Positions 1 through 8,431 of a DNA stretch of 38,089 nucleotides are shown in pieces (positions within the stretch are counted from its first letter, which is position 1; each line of letters begins with the position of its first letter). Source of the stretch: a virus; IMG/VR virus record IMGVR_UViG_3300030117_004994, positions 1 to 38,089 of that record; one strand, written 5' to 3'. The position numbers and the translations under genes were made by a program. A model generated the notes under the pieces. That model searched no databases and had not been told where the DNA came from. It worked only from the letters and a program-made list of their open reading frames with translations.

Positions 1-791
1 TTAACTTGTGGAAATGCTTTATTAAATGTTTTTCTACCTGTAAATGTTTGGTCTGTAGTAAGATGTGCAGTATCTGCATCTAAATATGCACTCGCTATTA
101 CATCTCCATTCCATTCTGCATTTGTAATAGTTCCACTTATATCAACATTAGCATTTATATCTACTGTTGTAGTATTTATTTCTATTTCATTAGCACCATT
201 TTCAGAAGCACTTATAATCAGTCTATCTAAATCATTGTCAATACCAATAAATGCTCGTCTTGTTCCATCATTTTGTAAGAATTGCATATATGCCCAAGAA
301 TCATCTGCTGTTTTAAAATTTAATTGTGCATCTGTTGCAGTATGTATTGTAACTGCACTTGAAAAAGTTTTAAGTCCTGCTATTGTTTCAGTACCTGTTA
401 ATCCTACTTTAGTTGCTAAACTATTAGTAATAGTAGTAGAAAAACTTGCATCATCATTTAGTGCAGCAGCAAGTTCATTAAGTGTATCTAAAGCAGCAGG
501 TGCAGAATCTACAAGAGCATCTATCTTTGCTTGTGCTAGTGTATTGACTTCATCATCAAAGTCATAAATTAAATCGTGTGATAGTTTGGTTTTTAGTGTA
601 CCTGTAATATCTAGGTCGCCATTAACTTTAAATAAACCATTATCACTACCATCAGGTAAAGGGTGGGAGATTTCTATTACAGAAGCCTCCCCACCTATTT
701 TTAATGGTTGTAAATCATTAGACAAAGGGTAGCCATCACCTAAAGTGATTTCATTAACTAATCTACCTTCTTTTGTCTTTTGATATGGCAT
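1..791 (-). CDS. Tail fibre / receptor-binding-type structural protein, N-terminal part (runs off the left edge)
   Basis: The reading frame starts at ATG 791-789, overlapping the stop of the upstream gene (TAATG), and stays open to base 1, giving about 263 residues. It is rich in Thr, Asn, Asp and Ala and contains stretches such as AHLTTDQTFTGRKTFNK, a style common in beta-rich phage tail fibres. Joined to the right edge of the window, the frame continues for 93 more codons and stops at 37807, for a total of 357 aa. It follows the lysis genes and precedes a small coiled-coil protein, so it belongs to the late operon. The role in host recognition is inferred from composition and position; the exact family was not recognised. 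Confidence 0.7.
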   Translation of the reverse strand, partial: MPYQKTKEGRLVNEITLGDGYPLSNDLQPLKIGGEASVIEISHPLPDGSDNGLFKVNGDLDITGTLKTKLSHDLIYDFDDEVNTLAQAKIDALVDSAPAALDTLNELAAALNDDASFSTTITNSLATKVGLTGTETIAGLKTFSSAVTIHTATDAQLNFKTADDSWAYMQFLQNDGTRRAFIGIDNDLDRLIISASENGANEIEINTTTVDINANVDISGTITNAEWNGDVIASAYLDADTAHLTTDQTFTGRKTFNKAFPQV

Positions 792-1069
792 TAATCTACT
801 CGTAAACCTCTTATGAATCCTCTTACTGCTGACCCTACAAAGTTATCTAATAAATCAATAAACCAAGGTTCTATTGTTTTGTTCCATATATTTTTTGTAA
901 ACTTCCATTGAGATAGACCTAAAGTCATAAATCTACCTGCTACAAAAGCAAAACCTTCTACCCAACCACAAATTTCTTTGTTTGGTATTTTTTTAAGGAT
1001 GTAAAGAACAATTCCTCCACCTGTTCCACCCATTAATAAATTTGCATTATTTGTTATAAAATCTAACAT
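791..1069 (-). CDS. Small membrane protein, holin candidate
   Basis: This 92-aa protein has a glycine-rich hydrophobic segment near residues 10-27 (LLMGGTGGGIVLYILKK) and a second weakly hydrophobic stretch around 38-52 before a Trp-rich and basic C-terminus. It sits two genes downstream of a T4-type endolysin and the start is preceded by a good AGGAGAAGTAAT leader. Size, membrane segment and neighbourhood fit a holin or holin-associated protein, but there is no family signature I can name. The stop overlaps the fibre start, so the two are probably translationally coupled. Confidence 0.5.
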   Translation of the reverse strand: MLDFITNNANLLMGGTGGGIVLYILKKIPNKEICGWVEGFAFVAGRFMTLGLSQWKFTKNIWNKTIEPWFIDLLDNFVGSAVRGFIRGLRVD

Positions 1070-1070
1070 A

Positions 1071-1211
1071 TTACTTCTCCTTTTCTAAAATAAGTTTTAT
1101 CTTGGAAACCTCATTTTTGAGTTCCTCTATATCTTCTTTGATTGTTTTTAAATGGAATTTTTTAACTACAGCTTTTAAAACAGCTTCGATAATCATTTTC
1201 TGTACTAACAT
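1071..1211 (-). CDS. Small amphipathic protein (46 aa)
   Basis: This short gene begins at ATG 1211-1209, sharing bases with the TGA stop of the phosphoesterase gene (TGATG), and ends at TAA 1073-1071, one base before the next ATG. The product starts MLVQKMIIEAVLKAVVKKF and continues into a charged helix (EDIEELKNEVSKIKLILEKEK) with the heptad look of a coiled coil. Its place between endolysin/phosphoesterase and a holin candidate suggests a lysis accessory role, which is only inference. Confidence 0.6.
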   Translation of the reverse strand: MLVQKMIIEAVLKAVVKKFHLKTIKEDIEELKNEVSKIKLILEKEK

Positions 1212-1987
1212 CACACATTCCCATCTATCAACTCTCCCCACAAAGAAGTTCTACCATTAATAATTTCTACTATTTCAACTACAAAATTTCCATTAGGATA
1301 AAAATGTATTATTGCAAACCCGTGATTCCAATTAGTTAAACTGCCTCTTAACCAATCTTCGTCTGCTTCTATATCTTTTAAACAACCTAAACTCCAAGCG
1401 CTTATTGTGCCTCCTCTATGAGTTTTAGTATGTCTTTGTAAATCGTGAGTATGGCCATACATAATGCTTTCGCCATATACATCTAAATGTTTATAAGAAT
1501 GATATTTAGAGGTAAATTTTCCGTGAGTAAAATTAAGTTTTCCTATCTTTAAACCTTTTTGCCTATTATAAGGATGATATTTATATCCTCTTTTTTTTAA
1601 GTTTAAAGCATTATAAGTCATATACTCATCTAAGTAAGGGTATCTCGTAACAAACTTATCTAACCATACTTCGTGATTACCTTGAACAAAATGTCTTTCT
1701 TTGCAACCTACATCATTTAGTGCTTCATCAATTTCATCCATTCCTTTATTAACCGCTTTAACATCTTTATTTAATAAGGGAATTAAATCTTCCATTGGTT
1801 TGGCCATTCTGCCTTTCCAATAATGTGTGCTAAAATGCTCCCATTCTCCCGTATCGCCTAAATCAATATAAATATTACATTTTACCTTGCGAATTGCTTG
1901 GCAAACAACATTAATTGCTTTTTGGTCGTGTAAAGGAAAATGTTTATCAGGTGTAACTATCGCTCGTTTTACAACACCTTTGGACAT
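1211..1987 (-). CDS. Calcineurin-like metallophosphoesterase
   Basis: The 258-aa product shows the metal-binding motifs of the calcineurin-like phosphoesterase fold in order: PDKHFPLHD (DxH-type, residues 13-21), IDLGD (41-45), GNHE (about 104-107), a histidine in FTHGKF (about 153) and GHTH (about 178-181). Such enzymes use two metal ions to hydrolyse phosphomonoesters or diesters; in phages the substrate is often unknown. The gene starts a few bases after the endolysin stop and overlaps the next gene by TGATG. A lysis-cassette position for a phosphoesterase is unusual, so a role in nucleotide or RNA end processing is equally possible. Confidence 0.85.
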   Translation of the reverse strand: MSKGVVKRAIVTPDKHFPLHDQKAINVVCQAIRKVKCNIYIDLGDTGEWEHFSTHYWKGRMAKPMEDLIPLLNKDVKAVNKGMDEIDEALNDVGCKERHFVQGNHEVWLDKFVTRYPYLDEYMTYNALNLKKRGYKYHPYNRQKGLKIGKLNFTHGKFTSKYHSYKHLDVYGESIMYGHTHDLQRHTKTHRGGTISAWSLGCLKDIEADEDWLRGSLTNWNHGFAIIHFYPNGNFVVEIVEIINGRTSLWGELIDGNV

Positions 1988-1992
1988 TTATC

Positions 1993-2403
1993 TTAATGTA
2001 CCTCTTGTACTCTATTACTTAATTCTTTTGCTCTATTTGGTGTTTGTTTAGCCCATAAACTATCTAACATCTCTATAGAAGCGTTTTTAAAATCTTTATC
2101 TTTTAAATACATAATAGTTTTAGCAAATTTAGAAAATCCTGTTACGCCTAATTGATAACACATTTCAATTACTACATTTTGTATTTCTGTTGGCATATAT
2201 GGAAACCAACCAAACTTACTGTTGATTCTATCTTCTAGAGCTTTTAGTTTGCGCTCTAAAATTATTTCACATATATCTTCATCTAATTCTAAATCTTTAA
2301 TTGCAAAACCATATCCTATGGTATCTATACCTAAAGAATCTTTGTAGACTATTCCTACATAGCCTTCGTGTTCTTTTATGCTTTTAATTAATTCTTTGGT
2401 CAC
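1993..2403 (-). CDS. Endolysin, T4-type lysozyme (GH24)
   Basis: This 136-aa protein has the catalytic spacing of T4 lysozyme: Glu13 in EHEG, Asp22 in YKDSLG and Thr28 in DTIGYG (E-x8-D-x5-T, as in T4 E11/D20/T26). The remaining helical domain contains the usual PTEIQNVVIEMCYQLG region. It would cleave the peptidoglycan glycan strand. The start is GTG at 2403-2401, overlapping the TGA of the preceding small gene (GTGA). No signal peptide is visible, so export should depend on a holin, for which 791-1069 is the candidate. Confidence 0.9.
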   Translation of the reverse strand: MTKELIKSIKEHEGYVGIVYKDSLGIDTIGYGFAIKDLELDEDICEIILERKLKALEDRINSKFGWFPYMPTEIQNVVIEMCYQLGVTGFSKFAKTIMYLKDKDFKNASIEMLDSLWAKQTPNRAKELSNRVQEVH

Positions 2404-2531
2404 TTTTTAGCCTTTTTTTTAGTTTTTGCACCCATAGGCTTCCAACCTAATTCTTTTGCTGAATCTACGTCTTTATCGGCAAATTCTTTTATTAAAGTTG
2501 TGCCGTCTTCTTTTTTAATAGTTAATTTCAT
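2400..2531 (-). CDS. Small basic protein of unknown function (43 aa)
   Basis: The gene starts at ATG 2531 behind a clear Shine-Dalgarno (AGGAGAAATT) and ends at TGA 2402-2400, overlapping the endolysin GTG. The product begins MKLTIKKEDGTTLIKEF and ends in a lysine-rich tail (KTKKKAKK). Tight coupling on both sides supports it as a real gene. The function is not recognised. Confidence 0.65.
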   Translation of the reverse strand: MKLTIKKEDGTTLIKEFADKDVDSAKELGWKPMGAKTKKKAKK

Positions 2532-2544
2532 AATTTCTCCTATT

Positions 2545-2570
2545 TATAGGGGGCGCTAAGGCCCCCTATA
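2545..2570 (-). terminator. Perfect 10-bp GC-rich stem-loop after the capsid gene
   Basis: TATAGGGGGC and GCCCCCTATA form a perfect 10-bp stem with a 6-nt loop, 20 nt downstream of the major capsid stop on the minus strand. There is no U-tract immediately after it, so it may act as a partial terminator or as a 3' stabiliser of the abundant capsid mRNA, rather than as a full terminator. Confidence 0.55.
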
Positions 2571-2589
2571 TTATTTAAGTTACTACTTA

Positions 2590-3669
2590 CTATGAAGCAG
2601 GACTTACAAGTGCGAATACTTTTTTGTTACCTGAAGTTGTACTTCCTGTAATTAAGCATCCATATACACTGTCTGCTACGAATCTAGTAGATAGTGAAGG
2701 TAAGTGATAATCACTTTGAACTCTTGCTTTCATTCCTGAAGCATATGCAATGTGCATAGCCTCTTTATGAATCAAGTAGCCTAGTAATTTTTCACTTTCA
2801 TCACTCACTCCGTTAGCACTAAAGTTACCAACAGGTGAAGATGATTGTGCAGCACTAGCTGAAGCAGCACCATAGTGCATAAAGTTATTAGAAACAATAA
2901 CTTCTACTCCACCTAATTTTCCTGCATAACCACTAATGAAAGGAACTTCACTGCCTTGCGAATTACCTATAGCGTCATATCTAGCAAAGTCAGCTAATTT
3001 GAATAAGCTACTATATGTTGCAGGTGTTAGAACCATAACATAATCATCAATGTTTGAATCATTTGTGTAGATTGCTTCTAACATATTTGCAACACCTGCT
3101 GCGATAATATCTGTTGAGTCGTGTGTTGTATTTAACTCAATAGTATTACCTGCTTGGCCACCATCAGATGTACCATTAGCATAGTTAAAGCCTATTTCTT
3201 GAAATAGTTTTGTTGCTAAGTATTGGTCTATTTTTTTAGCTAGTGCATAACCTAGTTTTTGAGTATAAAGATTCATAACATCGTATGAAGATTGTACTTT
3301 TGCTAAGTCTGTAATTGCAATAGCACTATGGATAGCTCTATCGATATCAAGTGTGTATTCACCTTCATTTCCTGTAGATTTAGCAAATGCTAAATTAGAA
3401 TCAATCAAAGTTTCTACTGCTTGAGTTCCACCACCATAAGTGTCGCTAGCTGTTAGTTCTGTATGTTTTGGTAAGTGGATTCTGTCGCCACCACTTGCCA
3501 CCATACCTGATAAGTCATTTGCTAGTGCTCCGAATACTAGATTCTTTTCCATATAATCCATAATGGACGCACCCCAAACCTCAGGTATGAAATTTTGTAA
3601 AGTAGCCTCTACGCCTGTATCTCTAATACCACCGGCTAATGCTACATTATTTGTTCCTGCTAAAGCCAT
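2590..3669 (-). CDS. Major capsid protein (HK97-fold type)
   Basis: The 359-aa product lies directly downstream of a coiled-coil scaffold gene, behind a strong AGGAGACTTAA leader. Features typical of HK97-fold major capsid proteins include an N-terminal arm (ALAGTNNVALAGG), a segment with ASGGDRIHLPKHTEL, the helix YALAKKIDQYLATKLFQE, and the late region YVMVLTPATYSSLFKLADF followed by GKLGGVEVIVSNNF. No delta-domain protease is nearby, so the separate scaffold presumably directs assembly. The assignment rests on motif style, length and position. Confidence 0.85.
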   Translation of the reverse strand: MALAGTNNVALAGGIRDTGVEATLQNFIPEVWGASIMDYMEKNLVFGALANDLSGMVASGGDRIHLPKHTELTASDTYGGGTQAVETLIDSNLAFAKSTGNEGEYTLDIDRAIHSAIAITDLAKVQSSYDVMNLYTQKLGYALAKKIDQYLATKLFQEIGFNYANGTSDGGQAGNTIELNTTHDSTDIIAAGVANMLEAIYTNDSNIDDYVMVLTPATYSSLFKLADFARYDAIGNSQGSEVPFISGYAGKLGGVEVIVSNNFMHYGAASASAAQSSSPVGNFSANGVSDESEKLLGYLIHKEAMHIAYASGMKARVQSDYHLPSLSTRFVADSVYGCLITGSTTSGNKKVFALVSPAS

Positions 3670-3688
3670 TTAAGTCTCCTAAGTTTTG

Positions 3689-4198
3689 CTATCTCTGTTT
3701 GGCTTTGAAATCGTAGTATGCCCTTTTTTCATCCTCGTTCATATCTTTCCAAGGTTTTGTTACAGAAGGGGTTGCTACTTTTGCTCTACCAACTACATCA
3801 GAGTCAGCGGGTTTACTAATTTTGTTTGTTACATACTCAAGAGTTTCTAAATCTAATTTAGATAAAGATTCTCTTTCGTCTTCAGGATGACGCTCAAGTA
3901 ATGTGTTTCTTTTATTAGACTCATAAGATTTCCATCTTTCTGCATCTTTTGAAAGAGCTTCATTTTTGTTTGAAACTTGTTCATAAAGAGTTTTAAAGTC
4001 CTCTTTTTCTTTTAAACGAGCTTCATCTTGTGCTGCTATCTGTTTTTTTAGTTCAGACAACTCACTTTCAGCGTCTTGTGCTCTTCTTCTATACTTTTTG
4101 CTTTCTGCTATGTACTCATTTTGAGCGTTATCTTGAGTAACATTCTCTGTACCACTATCCACTGCTGTTTCGTTTGATACTTGCGTTTCTTCGGACAT
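3689..4198 (-). CDS. Capsid scaffold protein
   Basis: This 169-aa highly charged protein is mostly predicted coiled coil from about residue 30 to 105 (YRRRAQDAESELSELKKQ and following). It has an acidic N-terminus and a C-terminal WKDMNEDEKRAYYDFKAK motif often seen at the end of phage scaffolds. It starts behind AGGAGGG and is the first gene of the leftward late operon, followed 20 nt later by the major capsid gene. That pairing and the composition are classic for a scaffold. Confidence 0.8.
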   Translation of the reverse strand: MSEETQVSNETAVDSGTENVTQDNAQNEYIAESKKYRRRAQDAESELSELKKQIAAQDEARLKEKEDFKTLYEQVSNKNEALSKDAERWKSYESNKRNTLLERHPEDERESLSKLDLETLEYVTNKISKPADSDVVGRAKVATPSVTKPWKDMNEDEKRAYYDFKAKQR

Positions 4199-4245
4199 AC
4201 TGCCCTCCTATATGTTGTGTAATTTGTGTAACAAGATACTATATC

Positions 4246-4274
4246 TTGCATTTGTCATATATCGTAAGTTAAAT
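4246..4274 (+). promoter_or_regulatory. Candidate promoter for the terL operon
   Basis: TTGCAT (4246-4251) and TTAAAT (4269-4274) are spaced by 17 bp in the 91-bp divergent gap between the scaffold and terL. The same -35 hexamer and spacing recur at 9638-9666. Transcription would start about 9 nt before the terL ATG, which has no Shine-Dalgarno, so a very short leader is implied. Confidence 0.4.
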
Positions 4275-4289
4275 TAGAATGGTAGAATA

Positions 4290-5600
4290 ATGCAACATAT
4301 AAATAATTACAAGCAGAAATGGTTTGATTTTTTAGGTTATAAACCACACGAAGGACAAAAAAAGTTGCACTTTCCTACAAAAACTACAGCAAGATTTTTT
4401 GTAATGGTTTGTGGGAGGCGTTTTGGGAAGACTACGGCATCGGCAATGGAAGCGGCGTTCTACGCCTCCCTGCCGAACAAACGCATTTGGCTAGTAGGCC
4501 TTTCTTATGATAAGGCTGATTTAATGTTTAGAGAAATTTGGCAACTAATGGTAGTTGGACGTTCTAATGACATTATTAAAGCTTCAGAAAAAGAAAGATA
4601 TATAAAATTTAAATGGGGTACTACCGTAGAAGCTAAGTCTGCAGACAACCCTGACTCACTTGTAGGTGAAGGTTTAGACTTACTTATTGTAGATGAGGCT
4701 GCTAAGGTAAAACCAAGAATATGGGATATGTATTTATCCCCAACACTTTCAGATAGAAAAGGTAAAGGGATATTCATATCAACACCTGAAGGGTTTAATT
4801 GGCTTTATGATTTATTCTTACTTGGAAAAAGTGATGAACTTTGGGAATCGCATCAAGCGCCAAGTTGGGATAATGAGTTTGCTTTCCCTGAAGGTAAGAA
4901 TGACCAATTTCTTGTCGAGAGAAAAAGGAATATGTCTAAAGAGCTTTTTGACCAAGAATATGGTGCTCAGTTTACAAGTTTTGAGGGTAGGGTTTATCCT
5001 TTTGACAGAAATCTTGATGTTGGCTATTATCCTTATAACCCCTATCTTCCTGCTTTTTGTAGTATTGATTTTGGGTACAGGATGCCTTCTGTTGGATGGT
5101 ATCAAACGTACAGAGTAAATGGTGAGTGGCATATAAATATGATAGATGAGATAATTCATCAGACAAACATTAAAACTGATGAACTAGCTCAAATGATAAA
5201 AGCAAAACCTTATAATGTAATGAGATATTATGGTGACCCTGCAGGTTTGCAGGCGCAAGGACAATCAGGTGTAGGAGATATAGAGATTTTTAGAAGAAAC
5301 AGCATAAATGTAACCACTATAACAGATAAACCTTCAAGAAGTATTTCTGCAGGAGTTAATCACGTTAGAGGTTTTATAGAAAATGCTAATGGGGAAAGAT
5401 ACTTACACTTAAACAATAATTGTATAGGCATGGCAGAAGATTTAGAAAGTTACAGATACCCTGAAGTACAAGAGGGTAAACAACTAAAAGCGGAGCCTAT
5501 TAAAGACGGTTATCACGACCACGGTTGTGACCAACTAAGATATTTTTTTATTAATCATTTTCCAATTAAAAACAGAGAGATAAAGGTGAGAAACAGATGA
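4290..5600 (+). CDS. terL: Terminase large subunit (packaging ATPase and nuclease)
   Basis: The 436-aa product has a Walker A motif GRRFGKTT (about residues 42-49), a Walker B motif LLIVDEAAK (about 131-139), and a C-terminal RNase H-like nuclease with acidic motifs SIDFGY (about 258) and YGDPAG (about 313), plus a late DHGCDQLRYF segment. This is the two-domain motor that translocates and cuts DNA at the portal. The gene opens the rightward head operon; its 3' end overlaps the portal start (ATGATG at 5597). TerS is not adjacent upstream but encoded on the other strand near 9 kb. Confidence 0.95.
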   Translation: MQHINNYKQKWFDFLGYKPHEGQKKLHFPTKTTARFFVMVCGRRFGKTTASAMEAAFYASLPNKRIWLVGLSYDKADLMFREIWQLMVVGRSNDIIKASEKERYIKFKWGTTVEAKSADNPDSLVGEGLDLLIVDEAAKVKPRIWDMYLSPTLSDRKGKGIFISTPEGFNWLYDLFLLGKSDELWESHQAPSWDNEFAFPEGKNDQFLVERKRNMSKELFDQEYGAQFTSFEGRVYPFDRNLDVGYYPYNPYLPAFCSIDFGYRMPSVGWYQTYRVNGEWHINMIDEIIHQTNIKTDELAQMIKAKPYNVMRYYGDPAGLQAQGQSGVGDIEIFRRNSINVTTITDKPSRSISAGVNHVRGFIENANGERYLHLNNNCIGMAEDLESYRYPEVQEGKQLKAEPIKDGYHDHGCDQLRYFFINHFPIKNREIKVRNR

Positions 5601-6931
5601 TGTATAGTGCAGACGAAGTAATTAAAGAAAGTTTAGAATATCTTAAGGTATTCAATCATAGGGAAAGAGAGTTTTATGTAAACAAGCTTATTGATTATTA
5701 TAATGGTAATAATACAGACCAATACATAATTAAGAAATTTGATTTAGACGCCTTTAGAGAAGTTCCCCCATATCAAGCCAATATAACTAAAAAATTTATT
5801 AATAAAATGTCTAGAGTTTATACTGTTGGTGCTGATAGAAATGTAAGTGGAAGATACAATGAACTTACTATGTTAAAAGATTCTAAAATGAAACATATTG
5901 AACGTATGACTAGGTTAGTTGGCACTATAGCTACAAGAGTTAAGATTGTTGAATATGAAGATGTACCTTACTTTGATTACCAACCCGTTTATTATTTTCA
6001 CCCTTTCTTTGGAGAAGACCCTTTCAAACCTATTGCAATATCATATCCCTTAATGCAAAATACAGCAGAGTCTACAAATACTGACGAAATGCAATATATT
6101 CATTGGAATGATAAAGAATATATGATATTTGACGAAGATGGTAATATTTTAGACCAAAAAGAACATAATTTAGGTGTTTTACCATTTATGTTTACTCATA
6201 AAGAGCATCAATGTGATGATTTTTATGTAGAAGGGGCAAATGACATAATAAATGCTAATGAACACATAAATATCACAATGACAGAGATGCAATTAGGTCT
6301 TAGATTCCAAATGTTTGGACAACCTGTGGTTACAGGCGCTGATTTAGGAAATAGACAAAGATTTGGTTCTGATGTTATACTAGAACTACCTTCTGAGGCC
6401 CAATATGACATAAAATCACCTTCAGGAGATATTGAAAAGGTTATAGAGAATGTTAAGTTTCAAATGGAGCTTGTAGCACAAAATAATCACTTATCAGTTC
6501 AATTTGCACAAGACGGTGGAGAAACACCTAGTGGTATCGCTTTAAAAATTAAAGACTTAGAAAGTTTTCAAGATTATCAAGATGATTTAGCTTTATGGAC
6601 TTTATATGAACATAAGTTATATAATGTTGAAAAATATGTGGCTTCTGCTTATAATATTGGTTTACCTGAAAAATTAAAGCTTGATTTTAATGAGCCTGAC
6701 TATCCAATGACTGTTCAAGACCAAATATTGCTTGATAATCATAGATTACAGTTAAATTTAGTGTCAGAAGCAGAATTAATGGTAGAATACAATAAAGACT
6801 TAACATTACAAGAAGCGGAGCAAAAAATTGTCCAAAATAAACAAAAAAACCAAAAACTCTCAATCTTTAGCCAAATACGTGAAGAAACTCAAGAAGATTC
6901 AGGAACTGAACCTGAAATTGCCGAAGAGTAA
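5597..6931 (+). CDS. Portal protein
   Basis: The 444-aa protein directly follows TerL with a 4-nt overlap, as portals usually do. The N-terminal half has the pattern of SPP1-type portals (KLIDYYNGNN near residue 26, then PPYQANITKKFINKMSRVYTVG), and the C-terminal region is long and helical (QMELVAQNNHLSVQFAQDGG, then the EHKLYNVEKYVASAYN helix). It forms the dodecameric channel used for packaging and ejection. The Glu/Gln-rich tail overlaps the next ORF. Confidence 0.88.
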   Translation: MMYSADEVIKESLEYLKVFNHREREFYVNKLIDYYNGNNTDQYIIKKFDLDAFREVPPYQANITKKFINKMSRVYTVGADRNVSGRYNELTMLKDSKMKHIERMTRLVGTIATRVKIVEYEDVPYFDYQPVYYFHPFFGEDPFKPIAISYPLMQNTAESTNTDEMQYIHWNDKEYMIFDEDGNILDQKEHNLGVLPFMFTHKEHQCDDFYVEGANDIINANEHINITMTEMQLGLRFQMFGQPVVTGADLGNRQRFGSDVILELPSEAQYDIKSPSGDIEKVIENVKFQMELVAQNNHLSVQFAQDGGETPSGIALKIKDLESFQDYQDDLALWTLYEHKLYNVEKYVASAYNIGLPEKLKLDFNEPDYPMTVQDQILLDNHRLQLNLVSEAELMVEYNKDLTLQEAEQKIVQNKQKNQKLSIFSQIREETQEDSGTEPEIAEE

Positions 6932-7076
6932 CGTAGGAAATATTATAGATAACCCAAAAAAGTGGGCAGAAAGAACTGCTGAGCAGTTTTTAAAAGAAAA
7001 TATTACAGGAATCAATAAAGCGTTGAATTTAGGTGAAGCTTTCGCCAAATCTTTAGAAAGAGATACAGATGATTAG
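6828..7076 (+). CDS. Small head-operon protein of unknown function (start uncertain)
   Basis: This ORF fills the 137-bp gap between portal and the gpG-like gene and ends in an ATGA-type overlap with it (7069). Read from TTG 6828 it is 82 aa and overlaps the portal end by about 100 nt in another frame. A later non-ATG start near the portal stop is also possible. The C-terminal part (NPKKWAERTAEQFLKEN, then a short helix) is helical and charged. Position suggests a head or connector accessory. No family is recognised. Confidence 0.45.
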   Translation: MSKINKKTKNSQSLAKYVKKLKKIQELNLKLPKSNVGNIIDNPKKWAERTAEQFLKENITGINKALNLGEAFAKSLERDTDD

Positions 7077-7551
7077 AAGAGTAGAGATAAATTTTAATTT
7101 TAACAAACTTGCAGAAGCACTAGGCAACGACCAAGCGTTAACAGCTGATGATAAATTGGCAATTAATAAAAGGTTAGTAGCAAATGCTAGACAAAGACTA
7201 ACAAAAGGTACTGTTGGGCCCGCTCTAGAGGAATCTACTGTATCTATTAGAAACAGACTTAAAAAAGGTATTGTAACTAGAAAAAATCCATTATATGCGA
7301 CAGGGCAATTGTACGATAGTTTAGAAGCTACACCTTCAGGCATTAAAATGGTTGACTATGGTTGGAAACATCAAAACGGTTATTACCAAGAACAGACCAC
7401 ATTTATGGAAAAATTAAATATACCTCCACAAAACATAAGAGCAAGGCCTTTTATTCCTACTACAGACCAAATAAAATTGCCTGATTCAATAATGGCTAAA
7501 CTTATTCGTACTTTTGAAAATATTTCTAAGGTAAAACCAAGAAAGAGGTAA
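7069..7551 (+). CDS. Mu gpG-like virion morphogenesis / tail completion protein
   Basis: The 160-aa product matches the plan of the phage virion morphogenesis family. It has an N-terminal helical region, then NPLYATGQLYDSL (residues about 83-95), a short segment with the DYGWKHQNGYYQEQ theme, and the C-terminal IRARPFIP signature (about 136-143) followed by a basic tail. Relatives join head and tail during assembly. It is translationally coupled to the gene before it and precedes a MuF-like gene, a common pairing. Confidence 0.7.
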   Translation: MIRRVEINFNFNKLAEALGNDQALTADDKLAINKRLVANARQRLTKGTVGPALEESTVSIRNRLKKGIVTRKNPLYATGQLYDSLEATPSGIKMVDYGWKHQNGYYQEQTTFMEKLNIPPQNIRARPFIPTTDQIKLPDSIMAKLIRTFENISKVKPRKR

Positions 7552-7555
7552 AGAG

Positions 7556-8038
7556 GTGGCTAATGGCAAAAAAATATCGAAAGAACTTGAAAAAATACTC
7601 GAATTTACGTCAAAGAGGCTCTCAGATGCGACTGAAACGTTTACTCAAGAGCTTAGACGAGAAATTAGAGCTCTTAAACAAGCGGGAATTGGAGAAAGAG
7701 AAGTATTTAGAATCATCAGCGCGGATTTTGATAGACGAGGCCCAATATTCGGAAGATTTGTTAATAATGTTAAGCGAGGAATTGTATCAGGAGTTATGCA
7801 AGCATATAGGGTCGGACAAGATAGGATTTATGGGGATAGCGTAAGAATGAAGTGGGTAAGCGTTGGTTCGCCACGTATATGTATAGATTGTAAAGAAAGA
7901 ATAGGTAGAATCAAGACTTGGAATGAATGGGAAAGCGTAGGATTACCTGCAAGTGGCTTTTCTGTATGTAAAGGATATTGTTATTGTCAATTAATACCAA
8001 CTAATATACAGGTTGATGACAAGGTTATAATAAAGTAA
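7556..8038 (+). CDS. MuF-like minor head protein
   Basis: Starting at GTG 7556, the 160-aa protein ends in the cysteine-bearing core of the Mu gpF family: SPRICIDCKERIGRI (about 103-117), then WESVGLPASG and CKGYCYCQLIPT. These minor head proteins are injected or stay near the portal. At 160 aa it is shorter than classical Mu gpF and essentially an N-terminal helical lead plus the core. It begins 4 nt after the gpG-like gene. A second frame (7563-7844) is open here but is a shadow. Confidence 0.78.
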   Translation: MANGKKISKELEKILEFTSKRLSDATETFTQELRREIRALKQAGIGEREVFRIISADFDRRGPIFGRFVNNVKRGIVSGVMQAYRVGQDRIYGDSVRMKWVSVGSPRICIDCKERIGRIKTWNEWESVGLPASGFSVCKGYCYCQLIPTNIQVDDKVIIK

Positions 8039-8047
8039 TGAGGAAAA

Positions 8048-8431
8048 ATGGAAAAAGAATTAGAAGCGGTAGCGCAGGATTTTTTAGGAAATTATGGTTG
8101 GATGTTGATTGTTGGTATAGCGGTTTTTACTTTTCGTTCGGCAATAGAAGGTATAGTTGAAGGATTAAAAGTATTTTTAGGAAATGATTTAAACACTGAT
8201 GACGTTGTAACAATAGATGATAGGCCCGCAAGAATAGTAAGAGTAGGAATATTTAAGACTATTTTCTTTGTTTATAACATTGGGTGTGTTAAAGGCAAGC
8301 CTTATATAAAAGGTGGTAGTAAAATGGCAATACAAAACGATAAACTTAAAGAACACAGTATAGAAAAACCTTTACCAATGTTAGATTTAACTAAATGGGA
8401 AGAAGAATGTGAAAGAGAAGGTGAAAAATGA
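8048..8431 (+). CDS. Membrane protein with MscS beta-domain-like segment
   Basis: The 127-aa product has one transmembrane helix (about residues 18-34, WMLIVGIAVFTF). A segment follows that resembles the small beta domain of MscS mechanosensitive channels: NDLNTDDVVTIDD, then RPARIVRVGIFKTIFF, and later IQNDKL, echoing the (V/I)PN pattern after the beta domain. It lacks the rest of an MscS channel. It is in the head operon with the next gene overlapping by ATGA. A role in superinfection, lysis timing or membrane protection is conceivable but unproved. Confidence 0.6.
   Translation: MEKELEAVAQDFLGNYGWMLIVGIAVFTFRSAIEGIVEGLKVFLGNDLNTDDVVTIDDRPARIVRVGIFKTIFFVYNIGCVKGKPYIKGGSKMAIQNDKLKEHSIEKPLPMLDLTKWEEECEREGEK

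Noticed and set aside
7563-7844. 93-codon frame overlapping the MuF-like gene
   Set aside because: It is entirely inside the MuF-like frame, is Lys/Glu/Leu-rich by frame shift, and the MuF frame has clear family motifs.
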